Assembly (NCBI GenBank): GCA_003133815.1
Contig: PKZR01000286.1
Location: forward strand, 13,241 to 28,754
DNA from: Limisphaerales bacterium
Lineage (GTDB): Bacteria; Verrucomicrobiota; Verrucomicrobiia; Limisphaerales; UBA11358
Direction: 5' to 3'
DNA length: 15,514 nucleotides
Notes under the pieces: model-generated
Databases searched by the model: none
What the model was told of the DNA's origin: nothing
Seen by the model: the letters and a program-made list of their open reading frames with translations, nothing else
Program-made: the position numbers and the translations under genes
Part shown: one piece after another, positions 14,436 through 15,514 of the stretch
Position numbering within the stretch: position 1 is the first letter of the stretch
How the letters are laid out: each line of letters begins with the position of its first letter

Positions 14436-14502
14436 CACCTCATCCGTTGCGGCGAAGGATTTTTTCCCTTCATTTCGCGCGGAAAACTTTTAATCCTTGG
14501 GC

Positions 14503-14601
14503 ATGGATTCAAAACTGATTCTCGCAGCGGCGCGCGGGACGCTGGACGGCACGTTGTCGTTCCCCGAGGTCGTCGGCCAACTGCTCGCGGCGGGATTTTG
14601 A
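14503..14601 (+). pseudogene. DUF1398 family gene fragment, truncated by a repeat element
   Basis: The ATG at 14503 opens 32 codons that read like the start of a DUF1398 protein (a family of about 130 residues): MDSKLILAAARGTLDG, then SFPEVVGQLLAAG, whose S-F-P-E-V-V and L-A-A-G core is characteristic. The frame then reads F and stops at a TGA that lies inside the terminal repeat of the element starting at 14596. The usual continuation (a Y-H-x-D segment after L-A-A-G) is missing, so the gene is broken rather than short. TAATCC lies six bases before the ATG, so the 5' end with its promoter may be intact. A possible remnant of the 3' part lies beyond the element. Confidence 0.6.
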
Positions 14602-14774
14602 CAATAGCCCAGCGTTTTAACGCTGGGGTGCTTGCGCACGGCCACCACAAAGTCCCGTCAGGGACGAAAGGTCATTGTGGACGGCTACCCTGTTTTTCTG
14701 CCGTCCCTCACGGGACTTTTACATTTTGGACGACCCTTCACCCAGCCTTGAAAGGCTGGGCTATTGTCACAAAA
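14596..14774. mobile_element. 179-bp MITE-like palindromic element
   Basis: The ends are inverted: TTTTGACAATAGCCCAGC (14596-14613) against GCTGGGCTATTGTCACAAAA (14755-14774), matching except for two extra bases. Each end also holds a 20-nt palindrome: CCCAGCGTT/AACGCTGGG (14608-14627) and CCCAGCCTT/AAGGCTGGG (14741-14760). Inside are GTCCC/GGGAC hairpins at 14652-14665 and 14703-14716. An outer CCACAA/TTGTGG stem (14645-14650 with 14675-14680) and a GGACGGC/GCCGTCC stem (14679-14685 with 14700-14706) accompany them. There is no coding capacity. The structure suits a small non-autonomous element or a transcribed structured RNA. Confidence 0.7.
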
Positions 14775-14837
14775 CATCAGGCGTTCATTCGATGCCGCCG
14801 CGTTGCGCGTAAACCTCCGCGCCTTTTTCCACGAAAT

Positions 14838-15362
14838 TCACTTTTCGGTCAAGGACTTCAGGCTGGCTAGCCCCTTTTCAAACTGACAGCCGCACATCTT
14901 GTCGAAGTCCATGAACAGGCCGAACACTTTGCTCATGAAACAGCTTTTACCGGCCATGCTCCACGTCACGACGGTTTGTCCGCCCTCGGGCCGGAAGGTG
15001 AATTCCGCCGTGTTGGTGGCCGGCATCGGCTTTTGAAAATCGAGCCGGAAACGGATCAACCCGCTGGGTTGGCTTGCCGTGATGGTCATCTGGCCCGCGC
15101 CGACCTTTTTGCTGCCGACCCAGGCCATCGCCGCGCCCGCGCCGGCGTCCGCGCCGGAAAAGGTGTTTTTCGCGTTCGGGTCGAGCTTGGCCCACGGCGA
15201 CCACGCCTCCCACTTGTGCAAATCGTTGACGTGGGGAAAAATCCTTTCCGGCGGCGCAGCAATGCTGGCGGCACGCGTGACGGTGAATTCATCCGGTCGC
15301 CCGGTGATGACGATGATGAAAATGATGGCGATGAAGGCGAGCGCAAGAAGGATGGGCAGCAT
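14838..15362 (-). CDS. SRPBCC family protein with N-terminal membrane anchor
   Basis: This 174-residue protein has an N-terminal membrane helix (residues about 1-21, MLPILLALAFIAIIFIIVITG) followed by a START/Bet v1-like SRPBCC domain, a hydrophobic-cavity fold related to polyketide cyclases and AHSA1. Typical features are RAASIAAPPERIFPHVNDLHKWEAWSPWAKLDP, then TFSGADAGAGAAMAWVGSKKVGAGQMTI, and the C-terminal helix ending FEKGLASLKSLTEK. The ligand is unknown. The ATG at 15362 follows AAAGGA at a good distance, one of the few clear ribosome sites in the window. It lies 18 bp after the DoxX-like gene on the same strand, so the two are probably one operon. Its 3' end is close to the palindromic element at 14596-14774. 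Confidence 0.9.
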   Translation of the reverse strand: MLPILLALAFIAIIFIIVITGRPDEFTVTRAASIAAPPERIFPHVNDLHKWEAWSPWAKLDPNAKNTFSGADAGAGAAMAWVGSKKVGAGQMTITASQPSGLIRFRLDFQKPMPATNTAEFTFRPEGGQTVVTWSMAGKSCFMSKVFGLFMDFDKMCGCQFEKGLASLKSLTEK

Positions 15363-15380
15363 AAATTTCCTTTCGTGAAG

Positions 15381-15514
15381 TCAGTTGAGCAGGCCGGAGA
15401 ATTTTTTCCGCGCATCCCACAGCAGATAGAGCGCGCAGACGATGATGATGTCGAGCATCGGATTGAGGAGATGTTTCGGGTCGTCAATCAGAACGTGGAA
15501 CGCGATGATGTTGA
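15381..15514 (-). CDS. DoxX-like membrane protein, C-terminal part only
   Basis: On the minus strand an open frame enters from the right window edge and ends at TGA 15383-15381, giving 43 full codons. The visible end contains NIIAFHVLIDDPKHLLNPM, a hydrophobic helix (LDIIIVCALYLLW), and a short basic tail (DARKKFSGLLN). The combination of an N-x-x-x-F-H-x-x-x-D motif, a last helix ending in YLLW and a basic end is typical of the C-terminus of small DoxX-type four-helix membrane proteins. It is the upstream partner of the SRPBCC gene, 18 bp away. Identity is tentative because three quarters of the gene is outside the window. Confidence 0.55.
   Translation of the reverse strand, partial: NIIAFHVLIDDPKHLLNPMLDIIIVCALYLLWDARKKFSGLLN

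Noticed and set aside
14764..14840. Minus-strand frame reading VEKGAEVYAQRGGIE just after the SRPBCC stop
   Set aside because: It is only about 18 codons long from a GTG that overlaps the SRPBCC end, too short to call; it is the complement of the possible DUF1398 remnant.
14421..14870. Plus-strand open frame of 149 codons running through the palindromic element
   Set aside because: It crosses the element and both its ends, uses a different frame from the DUF1398 start, and shows no motif.
15300..15340. GATGATGA-rich tract as a microsatellite
   Set aside because: It encodes the Ile/Val-rich membrane helix of the SRPBCC protein on the minus strand; the repetition follows from the codons.

Overview
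The window looks like a chromosome segment of an uncultured or soil/freshwater member of the Verrucomicrobiota, most likely near the Pedosphaera/Limisphaerales group. This is inferred from moderately high GC, the Lol-type outer-membrane lipoprotein export genes, a rhomboid protein with a short C-terminal domain of the DUF6576 kind, a DUF4256 protein, a giant helicase with helicase-associated (HA) repeats, and above all the many hairpin-rich and short-period repeats between genes. No rRNA or tRNA gene was seen, so the assignment is not proven.

Layout. Positions 2-694 hold the 3' end of a membrane protein gene. Positions 695-1273 are non-coding and carry an array of 19 CCGC-centred units spaced 21 bp apart. 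Next comes a tightly overlapping plus-strand operon (1274-3892): a LolC/E-type permease, the LolD-type ATPase and a TPMT-like SAM methyltransferase. It is followed by a rhomboid peptidase (3928-4803) and adenylosuccinate lyase purB (4888-6222). After a 276-bp gap with short repeats come a 62-residue orphan protein (6499-6687) and a TauE/SafE permease (6778-7518). A double-hairpin terminator (7546-7590) separates these from convergent minus-strand genes for a DUF4256 protein and an aldo/keto reductase.

The accessory part runs from about 9300 to 14780. A single 1603-residue protein gene (9450-14261, minus strand) is enclosed by two ~105-bp, three-hairpin inverted repeats (9341-9445 and 14299-14404). 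The protein joins a PD-(D/E)XK-like nuclease domain, an SF2 (DEAH) helicase and 13 HA repeats. The repeat-coding part is visibly more AT-rich than the rest. The whole looks like a 5.06-kb single-gene cassette, probably for DNA restriction or defence, carried between palindromic repeats without its own transposase. Just beyond it, a 179-bp element with terminal inverted repeats and nested hairpins (14596-14774) cuts off a DUF1398 gene after 32 codons. The window ends with a minus-strand pair: a DoxX-like membrane protein (partial) and a membrane-anchored SRPBCC protein.

Two themes recur. Short-period intergenic arrays occur with periods of 8, 9, 10 and 21 bp. Several genes without a Shine-Dalgarno sequence have a -10-like TANNCT box exactly six bases before the ATG, which suggests leaderless transcripts. 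The core genes (lol, purB, rhomboid) look ordinary; the novelty lies in the repeat-bounded helicase cassette and the 21-bp phased array.
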